A stretch of DNA of 64,000 nucleotides. It comes from Rossellomorea aquimaris (lineage in GTDB: Bacteria > Bacillota > Bacilli > Bacillales > Fictibacillaceae). Numbering within the stretch: position 1 is the stretch's first letter; every line of letters begins with the position of its first letter. Under the pieces are notes generated by a model that saw only the letters and a program-made list of their open reading frames with translations, was not told where the DNA came from and searched no databases. The stretch lies in assembly GCA_020524245.1 (NCBI GenBank), contig JAIVLN010000004.1, positions 1 through 64,000 on the forward strand, read 5' to 3'. This document shows positions 1 to 8,768 of this stretch, piece after piece. The position numbers and the translations under genes were made by a program.

Positions 1-55
1 CATACGCTCGTAAAACCTTAAGTTTAAATTCTGCAGAGAAATATTGTCTAGCCAT
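1..55 (-). CDS. IS3-like transposase OrfA, N-terminal fragment
   Basis: The minus strand reads an ATG at 55 followed by MARQYFSAEFKLKVLRAY to the window edge. This is the usual start of the helix-turn-helix OrfA protein of IS3-family elements. A GGGGGAG ribosome binding site lies about 8 bases upstream. Only 18 codons are visible, so the rest of the element, its second frame and whether it is intact cannot be judged. Confidence 0.6.
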   Translation of the reverse strand, partial: MARQYFSAEFKLKVLRAY

Positions 56-62
56 AAAAAAA

Positions 63-113
63 CTCCCCCAAGGCACAGATTTTATTTTTTAATCTGTCTA
101 CCTTTAGGGGAGC
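63..113. terminator. three-part imperfect palindrome, terminator or IS end
   Basis: CTCCCC (63-68) pairs with GGGGAG (107-112), AAGG with CCTT, and ACAGATT (75-81) with AATCTGT (91-97). It overlaps the ribosome binding site of the transposase fragment, so it could be part of the insertion-sequence end or a hairpin limiting readthrough into the element. Confidence 0.4.
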
Positions 114-240
114 ATATCAGATCTTCTCTAAGCCCTTTTGTCTGTGAAACAATACACGAATACTACGTAATATTCTTTGTGATTTAGTCTGCGTAGCGGA
201 TTTTTATCCTCTCATACTTGCAGGAAAAGGACATAAACAT

Positions 241-1161
241 ATGGAATCATATAGAAAAATAGTTGTCATCAAAATCTCGATTGGGGGCATGGCAAGGATG
301 AAGGAAACGAAGGTGTTCAAGGAAGATCGCGTAATCACATCGACCGATTTTACGATGGATGTTTCACTTGATTTCTTTAATGAACGATTGAAAATAGAGG
401 ATTATAGAGGAAACGTAGATTCCATCCATAAACAGATTATGAGATTACTTGCCGATCATCCGTTCTCGAAAGTCATCGTCTATTCTAGGCAAGAAGATTG
501 GAAGAAGTTCCTATCTCTTGGTTATCAATTCGAGGCACTCTTCTCTGGATTTTTTAACGGCAATGATGCGTATTCCATGGCATTCTTCACAGAAAATGCC
601 CGGCGTACGAGTGATTATTGGGTGTATGAAGATGAAACGTTGCAGCAGGTGCAAGAAGTGGAACGAACATTAGACGTCCCGAAGGCTGCACAATATAAAA
701 TCCGAAAAGCAGAGGCAACCGACGCAAGAGCTTTATCAGAACTCTATCAGGCTGTCTTTGAAATCTACCCAACTCCGATGAACGATCCGAAGTACATCGA
801 GAAGCTGATCAACCAGGACTCGGTTTTCTATGTAGCTGAGTCTGATGGAAAAATTGTCAGTGCGGCATCGGCAGACATTAATACGACCTACCACAATGCT
901 GAGCTCACAGACTGTGCGACATTACCGGATCACCGGAAGAAAGGGCTCATGAAAATTCTGATCGCAAAACTGGAATGTGAGTTGAAAGAAAAGCAGATTT
1001 ACTGTGCTTACTCAATTGCACGCTCTCTTTCATTCGGAATGAATGCCGTATTCCATCAACGATACTATGATTATAAAGGCCGATTTACGAAAAACTGCAA
1101 CATTTACAACAAACTCGAAGATATGAATCTATGGGTTTGTGATTTATCTAGACGGAAATAG
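241..1161 (+). CDS. ablB: beta-lysine N6-acetyltransferase (YodP/AblB)
   Basis: GNAT-family enzyme expected to acetylate beta-lysine made by KamA. The C-terminal half (about residues 150-290) holds the GNAT fold, with the acetyl-CoA loop in the stretch around ATLPDHRKKGLMKIL. It is the first gene of a lysine-catabolism cluster matching B. subtilis yodT-yodP-kamA-yokU content in a different order. Two starts are possible: ATG 241 behind AGGAAAAGGA, or ATG 298 (residue 20) behind GGGGG; the latter gives a length nearer the YodP family. A CTGCCGA/TCGGCAG hairpin (1162-1179) follows the stop but lacks a strong T-run, so some transcription may continue into the regulator gene. Confidence 0.85.
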   Translation: MESYRKIVVIKISIGGMARMKETKVFKEDRVITSTDFTMDVSLDFFNERLKIEDYRGNVDSIHKQIMRLLADHPFSKVIVYSRQEDWKKFLSLGYQFEALFSGFFNGNDAYSMAFFTENARRTSDYWVYEDETLQQVQEVERTLDVPKAAQYKIRKAEATDARALSELYQAVFEIYPTPMNDPKYIEKLINQDSVFYVAESDGKIVSAASADINTTYHNAELTDCATLPDHRKKGLMKILIAKLECELKEKQIYCAYSIARSLSFGMNAVFHQRYYDYKGRFTKNCNIYNKLEDMNLWVCDLSRRK

Positions 1162-1223
1162 CTGCCGAAAAATCGGCAGTAGATGATGAATTTTGGGCAT
1201 CTTGTTTCAAGGGGGTAAGGAAC

Positions 1224-2639
1224 ATGCTACTGGATGTCACCAATACACGCGAAATGCTCCAAGCCATCTTAAGTTCCATCGACGAAGGAATCCATGTTAT
1301 CAACAAAGAGGGCATTACCGTATTTTACAACGAAATCGCATCCATTCATGATGGTGTTGCGGTTGAGGATGTACTTGGCAATCACCTGTTGGATGTGTTT
1401 CCAACCTTTTCAAAAGAAACGAGCACGTTGCTGAAAGTAGTGGAGTCCGGGGAACCGATCTACAACCAGCATCAACGCTATCCGAATGTAAAAGGAAAGT
1501 TGATTACGACGGTCAATACAACCCTTCCGATTGTTGTAAATGGGGAGGTTGTCGGAGCAGTTGAAATTGCAAAGGACTTCTCGAAGATCCAACAGCTTTC
1601 CTGGAAATTGCTCGATCTAGAGGCACGGGTCAAAGGATCGACTGCGAATGAACGGCCGAAGGAATACGAAAATGGAACCAACTTCAAAATGACCGACATT
1701 TTGACGCATAACGATGTGTTTATAAAAGTGAAGGAAACTGCTTTAAAAGCTGCAAAATCAACTTCACCTGTCATCGTTTACGGGGAGACCGGCACCGGAA
1801 AAGAACTGCTCGTCCAGGCGATCCATAATGCATCCGATCGATGCAAGCGTTCTTTTATCGCGCAAAACTGTGCAGCCATACCGTCTTCACTACTTGAAAG
1901 CATTCTTTTTGGCACAGCGAAAGGGAGCTACACAGGTGCCGTGGACCGTCCGGGATTGTTCGAACTCGCTGATGGTGGCACGCTATTTCTCGATGAGTTG
2001 AATTCCATGCCGCTCGACACTCAGGCAAAGCTACTACGTGTTCTTCAAAACGGAAAAATCCGCCGGGTAGGGAGTACATCGGAAAAAAGCGTAGATGTTC
2101 GAGTCATCGTTGCGATGAACGAAGATCCGAAAGTATGCATCGAGAAGGAAACGCTACGGAAGGATCTCTATTACCGATTGAATGTCATCTTTTTAAAAAT
2201 ACCTCCGTTACGGGAGAGGAAAGAAGACCTTCCATTGCTGATGGATCATTTCATCCAGCGTTATAACTTCAAGTTTGGTAAACTCGTCATCCGGGTGTCA
2301 GATGAAGTGAAGCGTTTGTTCAATGAGTACCACTGGCCCGGTAACGTGCGGGAATTGGAACATGCGATCGAGTCCGCATTAAATTTAATCAATGAGGATA
2401 CGCTAACCCTCGACCATATCCCGCTTCACTTAATTGAAGCGTCCGATATACCTAGTGAAGAAGTTCGAATTCCATCACTTCGGGAAGCGATTTCGGACAC
2501 CGAAGAAAAATGGATCAAAAAAGCAATGGATGCTACGGACGGAAACATCCAACGAGCGGCAAAACTTTTGAAAATTCCGCGACAAACCTTGCAATACAAG
2601 CTCTCAAAAATCAACGAGAAACATACTGCCGAAAATTAG
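1224..2639 (+). CDS. kamR: sigma-54-dependent transcriptional activator of the kam cluster
   Basis: A 471-residue enhancer-binding protein. An N-terminal PAS-like sensor domain (about 1-115) is followed by an AAA+ domain with Walker A GETGTGKE (about 187-194), a GSYTGA loop in place of the usual GAFTGA (about 234), and Walker B GGTLFLDE. A Fis-type helix-turn-helix ends the protein (about 438-463). It sits directly upstream of a -24/-12 promoter in front of kamA, so it very likely activates that operon. In B. thuringiensis the kam locus is known to be sigma-54-controlled through a comparable regulator; the symbol is given by that analogy. The PAS ligand is not evident. Start ATG 1224 has GGGGGTAAGGA upstream. 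Confidence 0.85.
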   Translation: MLLDVTNTREMLQAILSSIDEGIHVINKEGITVFYNEIASIHDGVAVEDVLGNHLLDVFPTFSKETSTLLKVVESGEPIYNQHQRYPNVKGKLITTVNTTLPIVVNGEVVGAVEIAKDFSKIQQLSWKLLDLEARVKGSTANERPKEYENGTNFKMTDILTHNDVFIKVKETALKAAKSTSPVIVYGETGTGKELLVQAIHNASDRCKRSFIAQNCAAIPSSLLESILFGTAKGSYTGAVDRPGLFELADGGTLFLDELNSMPLDTQAKLLRVLQNGKIRRVGSTSEKSVDVRVIVAMNEDPKVCIEKETLRKDLYYRLNVIFLKIPPLRERKEDLPLLMDHFIQRYNFKFGKLVIRVSDEVKRLFNEYHWPGNVRELEHAIESALNLINEDTLTLDHIPLHLIEASDIPSEEVRIPSLREAISDTEEKWIKKAMDATDGNIQRAAKLLKIPRQTLQYKLSKINEKHTAEN

Positions 2640-2658
2640 GCGGTGTGTTTCTTTTTTA
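2619..2658 (+). terminator. rho-independent terminator after the activator gene
   Basis: AAACATACTGCC (2619-2630) pairs with GGCGGTGTGTTT (2639-2650), allowing G-U pairs, and is followed by a T-run. The stem contains the stop codon of the activator, insulating it from kamA. Confidence 0.8.
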
Positions 2659-2760
2659 TAACGAAAATACCACATTCCAGCCTACCAGAAATTAGTCATT
2701 CACCCTTTTCTGCCTATGTCTCATATGATGTATAGGATTTGTTTTTTGAAAAATTAGAAA

Positions 2761-2777
2761 TTGGCACGAAACTTGCA
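2761..2777 (+). promoter_or_regulatory. sigma-54 (-24/-12) promoter of the kam operon
   Basis: TTGGCAC (2761-2767) and TTGCA (2773-2777) match the SigL consensus, with GG and GC separated by exactly 10 bases. kamA starts at 2818. The adjacent sigma-54 activator gene supports the call. Confidence 0.9.
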
Positions 2778-2817
2778 GTTTATATAGGTGAGCAGAACTT
2801 TTAATGGGGGGAATGAC

Positions 2818-4209
2818 ATGAAAGAGTTCATTTATAAGCCTACACGTCATTGGAAAGATGTTGAGCTCTGGAAGGACGTTACGGATGAGCAATGGAACGA
2901 TTGGCTCTGGCAGCTGACCCATACGATCCGGAACGTCGATCAGTTGAAGAAAGTGGTCAATTTGACACCTGAGGAAGAAGAAGGGGTGCGGATCTCGACT
3001 AGGACGATACCGTTGAATATCACACCTTATTATGCGTCACTCATGAATCCTGATGACCACCGTTGTCCAATCCGGATGCAGTCGGTACCGATATCTGCAG
3101 AGATCAACAAGACGAAGTACGATTTAGAAGACCCGCTGCATGAGGACGAAGATTCTCCTGTCCCAGGACTGACTCACCGTTATCCGGACCGAGTCTTATT
3201 CCTGGTAACGAATCAATGTTCGATGTACTGCCGTTACTGTACACGACGCCGTTTCTCGGGCCAGATCGGAATGGGTGTACCGAAGAAACAATTGGATGCC
3301 GCCATCGAGTACATCGCGAATACTCCGGTCGTACGGGACGTGTTGATCTCCGGTGGAGACGGCTTGTTGATCAACGACAACATCCTGGAATATGTGTTGA
3401 AAAATTTGCGTGCGATTCCGCATGTTGAAATCATCCGGATCGGGACCCGAGCACCAGTCGTATTCCCGCAACGGATTACGGAAAACTTGTGCAACATCTT
3501 GAAGAAATACCATCCGGTCTGGCTGAATACACATTTTAATACATCAATCGAAATTACCGAAGAGTCGAAAAAAGCGTGCGAAATGTTGGCAGACGCAGGT
3601 GTACCAGTCGGGAACCAGGCGGTCATTTTAGCAGGGATCAATGATAGCCCTTACATTATGAAAAAGTTGATGCACGACCTTGTGAAGATTAGAGTCCGTC
3701 CATACTACATCTATCAATGCGACTTGTCAGAAGGCATCGGACATTTCCGGGCACCCGTCTCCAAGGGTCTGGAAATCATTGAATCGCTCCGCGGTCATAC
3801 TTCCGGCTATGCTGTACCGACGTTTGTCGTTGATGCACCAGGTGGCGGAGGGAAAATCTCCGTACAGCCGAACTACATCATTTCGCAAAGTGCCGATAAA
3901 GTGGTGCTACGAAACTTTGAAGGTGTGATCACGACGTATCCAGAGCCAGAAAATTATGTAGCAGGCCGGGCGGAAGCGTATTTTGATGAGCTTTATCAAA
4001 TTTCTGAAAAAACGAAGACTGTCGGAATAGCCGGCTTGATGAGGGATGAGGCATTCAATCTTGTGCCAGAAGGTTTGCAACGATTGAACCGTCGTAAGAC
4101 GTATCAAGATGACCCGGATCATAGTTCACTGAAAGATCGCCGTTCGAAGCGTGATGAAATGATTGAGCGTAAATGGCAATCCGAACAGAACAAGACGGCT
4201 GGGGATTAA
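2818..4209 (+). CDS. kamA: L-lysine 2,3-aminomutase
   Basis: Radical-SAM, PLP-dependent enzyme converting L-lysine to L-beta-lysine, the first step of this degradation route. The radical-SAM cluster motif is C134-SMY-C138-RY-C141, and the PLP-binding lysine is in PGGGGK (K346). The 463-residue length and the sequence are close to B. subtilis KamA. The start is ATG 2818 behind GGGGGG; the in-frame codon ten residues upstream lacks a good ribosome binding site. First gene of the sigma-54 operon. Confidence 0.97.
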   Translation: MKEFIYKPTRHWKDVELWKDVTDEQWNDWLWQLTHTIRNVDQLKKVVNLTPEEEEGVRISTRTIPLNITPYYASLMNPDDHRCPIRMQSVPISAEINKTKYDLEDPLHEDEDSPVPGLTHRYPDRVLFLVTNQCSMYCRYCTRRRFSGQIGMGVPKKQLDAAIEYIANTPVVRDVLISGGDGLLINDNILEYVLKNLRAIPHVEIIRIGTRAPVVFPQRITENLCNILKKYHPVWLNTHFNTSIEITEESKKACEMLADAGVPVGNQAVILAGINDSPYIMKKLMHDLVKIRVRPYYIYQCDLSEGIGHFRAPVSKGLEIIESLRGHTSGYAVPTFVVDAPGGGGKISVQPNYIISQSADKVVLRNFEGVITTYPEPENYVAGRAEAYFDELYQISEKTKTVGIAGLMRDEAFNLVPEGLQRLNRRKTYQDDPDHSSLKDRRSKRDEMIERKWQSEQNKTAGD

Positions 4210-4220
4210 GGGGGGATTCT

Positions 4221-4493
4221 ATGCAATGTGCGTGGTGTGAATCGAAAAAAGCGACCAATGCATCCGCGACGTGTTATTGGGAGTTGCCAGATGGAACAAG
4301 AGCGATAGAAATCATGTCGATTCCATCTGTCCAATGTCCGGACTGTGGGATGGAATATCAGGAAGAGACCTTAGTGGAAGAAATCGAAGACCAGCTCATG
4401 CTGATTGATACGAAGCCGCTACCGAATACCTTGACTTACAAAGAACTGATGGACATTCCACGGTTTTTGAAGAAGAACTATTTTAAATTGTAA
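4221..4493 (+). CDS. yokU: YokU family zinc-ribbon protein
   Basis: A 90-residue protein with an N-terminal CAWC and a later CPDC, forming a four-cysteine zinc ribbon like YgiT-type antitoxins. It lies 11 bases after kamA with GGGGGG as ribosome binding site at 4210-4215, so it is cotranscribed. yokU follows kamA in B. subtilis as well. Its role is unknown; DNA or protein binding through the zinc ribbon is only a guess. Confidence 0.85.
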   Translation: MQCAWCESKKATNASATCYWELPDGTRAIEIMSIPSVQCPDCGMEYQEETLVEEIEDQLMLIDTKPLPNTLTYKELMDIPRFLKKNYFKL

Positions 4494-4523
4494 AGAAAGA
4501 ATTATGTTGATTTATTCGGAAAT

Positions 4524-4589
4524 CACTCGCTTTCCGCGGGCGAACCGCACAGAAACGAAAGGAGCAGCGATCCATTCGGTGCTTCTTTC
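4524..4589. repeat. dispersed Bacillaceae repeat remnant plus hairpin
   Basis: CTCGCTTTCCGCGGGCG (from about 4526) resembles a short repeat scattered through many Bacillaceae intergenic regions. A hairpin follows: GAAAGGAGCA (4557-4566) with TGCTTCTTTC (4580-4589). It lies between yokU and yodT and may weaken or separate their transcription. No T-run is present. Confidence 0.45.
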
Positions 4590-4615
4590 ATTATAGAAGA
4601 GAGGTGTTATCTGCC

Positions 4616-5992
4616 ATGGCCAAGAACAACAAATCACATCTCATCAAACCTTTGCTTGGCGCATCTTATCCTGAAGTCGCATATGGGAAAGGGATCTATT
4701 TATACGATACAGACGGAAACCGATATTTGGACGGTGCGTCGGGTGCAGTCACAGCAAATATTGGGCATGGTGTCCCGGAGATCATCCAGGCGATGAAAGA
4801 GCAAGCGGAAAAAGTGTCATTCGTCTATCGCTCGCAATTCACGAATCGACCGGCTGAAGAACTCGCTGAAAAGCTATCCCAAATGGCACCAGGTGATCTT
4901 GACTACGTGTTTTTCGTCAACAGCGGATCCGAAGCGATGGAGACTGCACTCAAAATCGCCATCCAATTTTGGCAGGAAAAAGGGAAGCCAGAAAAAAATC
5001 GCGTCATATCCCGCTGGACCAGCTACCACGGCATTACACTCGGTGCTTTATCCATGTCTGGTCATGTACTGAGGCGGAACCGTTTCTCTTCATTGCTCGC
5101 TGACTACCCGGTCGTTTCACCACCGTACTGTTATCAATGTCCATTTTATGAAACCTATCCAACGTGTGGCATGAAGTGTGCGAATGAACTTGAAACGGCT
5201 ATTCAGCGCATCGGTCCCGATAAAGTTGCAGCTTTCGTATTTGAACCGATCATCGGTGCAGCAGGCGGCGCTATCGTGCCACCTGAACCTTATTACGCCC
5301 GTATCAAGGAAATATGCGACAAATATGGCATCCTATTGATTGCCGATGAAGTGATGACAGGATTCGGTCGTACCGGAAAAGGATTTGCGATGGAGCATTG
5401 GAGTGTTGAACCTGACATCATGGCACTTGGAAAAGGCTTAAGTGGTGGATACACACCGATTGGCGCTACGATGGTCTCGGAAAGAATCATCCGTACGATT
5501 GAGCGAGGTTCGAAAGTCATCATGAGCGGACACACCCTGAGCGGGAATCCTCAATCAGCGGCCGTCGCCCTCGCTGTTGTCGATTACATGAACTTACATC
5601 AAGTGTCTGATAACGCGGCGGATCTTGAACCATTTGTTGAACAAGAGCTCCATCAAATCGCAAGCCGTTATCCTTTGGTAGGAGACGTCCGTGGCAAAGG
5701 ACTTTTATGGGGGCTTGAATTCGTCAGCAACCCTGATACGAAGGAATGCTTCCCGATCCATACATTCGTGACGGAGCGGACCATCAAGAAATGCTTTGAA
5801 AAGGGATTGATCGTTTATCCTGCAGTTGGCGGAATCAACGGCAATTCAGGTGATGCAATTATCGTTGCACCACCTCTCACCATCAATAAAGAAGAAGTGA
5901 AGCTGTTGCTGACAACATTGGAAGAAGCAATTGCTGAAATCAGTCATGATCTCGACCAGGAAGGTCTTTTACAGCACCGGTCGATCAGTTAG
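4616..5992 (+). CDS. yodT: class III aminotransferase (YodT)
   Basis: PLP-dependent class III aminotransferase of about 458 residues. In this pathway it is proposed to deaminate acetylated beta-lysine. The family features are visible: the GSEAMETALKIA cofactor motif, the IADEVMTGFGRTG block with the PLP-contacting Asp, and the Schiff-base lysine in LGKGLSGGY. ATG 4616 has AGAGG at a proper distance; the GTG at 4604 touches the ribosome binding site and is unlikely. It lies 15 bases before yodS. Confidence 0.9.
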   Translation: MAKNNKSHLIKPLLGASYPEVAYGKGIYLYDTDGNRYLDGASGAVTANIGHGVPEIIQAMKEQAEKVSFVYRSQFTNRPAEELAEKLSQMAPGDLDYVFFVNSGSEAMETALKIAIQFWQEKGKPEKNRVISRWTSYHGITLGALSMSGHVLRRNRFSSLLADYPVVSPPYCYQCPFYETYPTCGMKCANELETAIQRIGPDKVAAFVFEPIIGAAGGAIVPPEPYYARIKEICDKYGILLIADEVMTGFGRTGKGFAMEHWSVEPDIMALGKGLSGGYTPIGATMVSERIIRTIERGSKVIMSGHTLSGNPQSAAVALAVVDYMNLHQVSDNAADLEPFVEQELHQIASRYPLVGDVRGKGLLWGLEFVSNPDTKECFPIHTFVTERTIKKCFEKGLIVYPAVGGINGNSGDAIIVAPPLTINKEEVKLLLTTLEEAIAEISHDLDQEGLLQHRSIS

Positions 5993-6007
5993 AAAGGAGG
6001 AGAATAG

Positions 6008-6745
6008 ATGACAGAACCGAAAGTCCCTTCTAAAGTCGTTGAAATGGATCAGCTTGCGTCCTGTTTTAAAAATGGTATGACATTGATGTGCGGGGGATTT
6101 GGGGGAGTCGGCGCTCCTCCGACCCTTGTTAACTTCATATTGGACCTCGGGGTCAGAGACATTGAACTCATATCAAACGATGTCGGATTTCCGTGGATCG
6201 GGCCAGGTAAGTTGATCACTGAGAAAAGAATAAAGAAGCTTATTGCTTCCCACATCGGCTCCAACCCAGAAGCGGGAAAACAAATGCACGATGGAGAGCT
6301 TGAAGTCGTGTTTTATCCTCAAGGTACTTTAGCCGAAAAAATTAGAGCCGGAGGCATGGGGCTTGGAGGAATCCTAGTTGATGTCGGCTTGGGAACGCTC
6401 GTTGAAAAAGGAAAGCAGAAGGTGAATGTGGAAGATAAAGAGTATATGATTGAGCCTGCTTTAACAGCGGATGTATCCATTGTTTTCGCAAAGGAAGCGG
6501 ATATTTATGGGAACCTGACGTTTGATAAAAGTGCACGAAATACGAATCCGCTTGTCGCAACGGCTGGAGACATCACGATTGTTGAAGCGGAGAGGATTGT
6601 AGGTGCAGGTGAACTCGATCCGGAGTGTATTGTGACACCGGGTGCATTCGTTGATTACGTCGTACCGAGTAAAGGGGTGGACTGGGAATGGGTTTGGGAG
6701 CTGAGACGCGCAGACGGATCGCCAAACGTGCCGCACAAGAAATAA
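6008..6745 (+). CDS. yodS: CoA-transferase subunit A (YodS)
   Basis: Alpha subunit of a family I (acetoacetate/SCOT-type) CoA-transferase. The glycine-rich GGFGGVGAPP near residue 35 is the subunit A signature. It works with the overlapping yodR product, presumably moving CoA onto the 3-oxo acid formed from acetyl-beta-lysine. AAAGGAGGAG precedes the ATG. The last 58 bases overlap yodR, suggesting translational coupling. Confidence 0.9.
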   Translation: MTEPKVPSKVVEMDQLASCFKNGMTLMCGGFGGVGAPPTLVNFILDLGVRDIELISNDVGFPWIGPGKLITEKRIKKLIASHIGSNPEAGKQMHDGELEVVFYPQGTLAEKIRAGGMGLGGILVDVGLGTLVEKGKQKVNVEDKEYMIEPALTADVSIVFAKEADIYGNLTFDKSARNTNPLVATAGDITIVEAERIVGAGELDPECIVTPGAFVDYVVPSKGVDWEWVWELRRADGSPNVPHKK

Positions 6746-7353
6746 CACATGGGATGATTGTTAATCTTGGAATTGGAATACCGACACTCGTTGCAGATTA
6801 TTTGAAACCTGAGCTCGGTGTGATGCTTCATACGGAAAACGGCATACTCGGGATGGGTCCATCACCGGATGAAGGAGAAGAAGATGGTCATCTCTCTAAT
6901 GCTGGAGGTTATCCAGTGACGCTTGTATCAGGTGCTTCCTACTTCGATAGTGCCACTGCATTCGGGATCATCCGGAAAGGCTATCTCGACATGACGATAC
7001 TCGGAGCCCTTGAAGTGAGCGAGCAAGGCGACATCGCCAACTGGATCGTTCCTAGAAAACGAGTGCCAGGAATGGGGGGCGCAATCGATCTCGCTCAAAA
7101 AGCGAAGAAAGTCATTGTTCTCATGAACCATACGAACAAGGATGGCGGGTCAAAAATCGTTCATCGCTGTAATTTGCCTTTGACGGTCCAAAAAGGTGCG
7201 AATATGATCATTACGGAAATGGCGGTATTCCACGTTCGTGAAGATCATCTCGAGCTGATTGAAATCATGCATCCTTACACACTTGAACAAATCAAAAGGG
7301 CGACAGAAGCGACATTCCGAGTGAGTCCGACGCTCACGACAATCCAATCGTGA
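6688..7353 (+). CDS. yodR: CoA-transferase subunit B (YodR)
   Basis: Beta subunit of the same CoA-transferase, 221 residues. TENGILGMGP (about 51-60) holds the catalytic glutamate that forms the acyl-CoA thioester in this family. The start inside yodS has AAAGGGGTGG upstream. The final codons form the stem of the following terminator. Confidence 0.9.
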   Translation: MGLGAETRRRIAKRAAQEITHGMIVNLGIGIPTLVADYLKPELGVMLHTENGILGMGPSPDEGEEDGHLSNAGGYPVTLVSGASYFDSATAFGIIRKGYLDMTILGALEVSEQGDIANWIVPRKRVPGMGGAIDLAQKAKKVIVLMNHTNKDGGSKIVHRCNLPLTVQKGANMIITEMAVFHVREDHLELIEIMHPYTLEQIKRATEATFRVSPTLTTIQS

Positions 7354-7365
7354 GCGAGTTTTTTT
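7332..7365 (+). terminator. terminator after yodR
   Basis: GCTCACGA (7332-7339) pairs with TCGTGAGC (7348-7355), followed by seven T. It overlaps the yodR stop and lies just before yodQ, so it may reduce rather than abolish yodQ expression from the kam promoter. Confidence 0.85.
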
Positions 7366-7389
7366 ACATATTGGGAGGAGGCGTTTATC

Positions 7390-8646
7390 CTGAAAACCAA
7401 AATCAAAAAGTGGATTGATGAACACCGGGAAGAAGCGACGGACCTTTTACAAAAACTCGTTCAAGAGGGTAGTGAACAGGGAAATGAGCAAGGTGTACAA
7501 CTTCTCGTCAAAGCGCATCTCGAAAAACTTGGTTTAGATGTAGATTACTGGATTCCAAGTGAAGAAGAGTTCCTCGATCACCCGTACTTTTGTGCTACTC
7601 GAAAAGACTTTTCCCATAGTCCGAACATCGTAGGTACATGGAAAGGAACCGGTGGAGGCAAATCAATCGTATTGAACGGACATATCGATGTTGTACCTCC
7701 TGGTGACTTAAACCAGTGGGATTATCCCCCTTACAGTGGTCATGTGGAAGATGGGAAGATGTACGGTCGAGGCGTCACGGACATGAAAGGCGGGAACCTC
7801 GCCCTTCTCCTTGCGATACAGTGTTTGAAAGAGTTGGGGGTGAAGCTTAAGGGGGATGTGCTTTTTCATAGTGTGATAGAAGAAGAGAGCGGTGGTGCAG
7901 GTACGCTTGCTGCGATTTTAAGAGGGTACACTGCTGATGCAGCCCTGGTCCCAGAACCGACGAACATGAAGATTTTCCCGAAACAGCAAGGCTCAATGTG
8001 GTTCCGGCTGAAGGTCCAGGGTCGATCCGCGCACGGCGGAACCCGTTATGAAGGCATCAGTGCCATTGAAAAAGCGATGCCGGTCATCCATGCTATACAA
8101 AATCTTGAACATGAACGTAACAAGCGGGTGGATGATCCACTTTACAGAAATACGCCGATCCCACTACCGATCAATATTGGAAAAATTGAAGGCGGGAGCT
8201 GGCCGTCGTCTGTTCCTGATGAAGTGTTGATAGAAGGCAGAATCGGAGTTGGACCTCAAGAGACGTTGGAAGAGGTCAAAGCGGAATTTGAATACTCGAT
8301 GCGTCAGATTGAGGATAACTGGATTCAAAAGCATCCCGTAAAAGTGGAATGGTTCGGTGCGCAGTGGCTGCCAGGTTCTATAGACGTCGAGCATGAGCTG
8401 ATGGGGATCCTCCAAAACCGGTTTGAAGAAGTGCTCGGTGATCCTCCAGAAATCGAAGCGTCTCCGTGGGGAACCGATGGTGGACTTTTGACTCAGGTCG
8501 GCAAAACCCCTTCCATCGTGTTCGGTCCAGGTGTCACCGCATACGCGCATTACCCGAATGAATACATCGTGCTTGAAAAAGTGTTCCAAGTCGCTCAGAT
8601 TTTCAGCCTCGTCATCTATGAATGGTGTGAAGGAGAAGGTTTGTAG
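7390..8646 (+). CDS. yodQ: M20 family deacylase (YodQ), probable CTG start
   Basis: M20/ArgE-DapE-type metallohydrolase of 418 residues, the likely deacetylase of the pathway. Metal-binding NGHIDVVPP carries H98 and D100; RGVTDMKGG and EEESGGAG supply further ligands. No ATG, GTG or TTG lies in frame near the 5' end: the first internal ATG (7672) would delete nearly 100 residues including part of the metal site approach. The frame opens at CTG 7390, nine bases after GGGAGGAG (7373-7380), and the encoded KTKIKKWIDEHREEA matches the N-terminus remembered for B. subtilis YodQ. A CTG start is therefore favoured; a sequencing error is the alternative. Confidence 0.85.
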   Translation: MKTKIKKWIDEHREEATDLLQKLVQEGSEQGNEQGVQLLVKAHLEKLGLDVDYWIPSEEEFLDHPYFCATRKDFSHSPNIVGTWKGTGGGKSIVLNGHIDVVPPGDLNQWDYPPYSGHVEDGKMYGRGVTDMKGGNLALLLAIQCLKELGVKLKGDVLFHSVIEEESGGAGTLAAILRGYTADAALVPEPTNMKIFPKQQGSMWFRLKVQGRSAHGGTRYEGISAIEKAMPVIHAIQNLEHERNKRVDDPLYRNTPIPLPINIGKIEGGSWPSSVPDEVLIEGRIGVGPQETLEEVKAEFEYSMRQIEDNWIQKHPVKVEWFGAQWLPGSIDVEHELMGILQNRFEEVLGDPPEIEASPWGTDGGLLTQVGKTPSIVFGPGVTAYAHYPNEYIVLEKVFQVAQIFSLVIYEWCEGEGL

Positions 8647-8649
8647 AGA

Positions 8650-8678
8650 GCTTCGCCAAATTGGCGGGGCTTTTTTTT
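8650..8678 (+). terminator. terminator after yodQ
   Basis: GCTTCGCCA pairs with TGGCGGGGC (one G-U pair), followed by eight T. It closes the lysine cluster. Confidence 0.9.
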
Positions 8679-8768
8679 ATGACATTGGCCCCTGTATTTT
8701 CCAATTTATATAGTATGATAAAAGTATATATTTTTGGAGAGTCTCATGACTTTTAAGGGGGACACATT

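Noticed and set aside
205-225. Second sigma-54 promoter before ablB
   Set aside because: TTGCA is present at 218-222 but the -24 GG is missing at the required distance.
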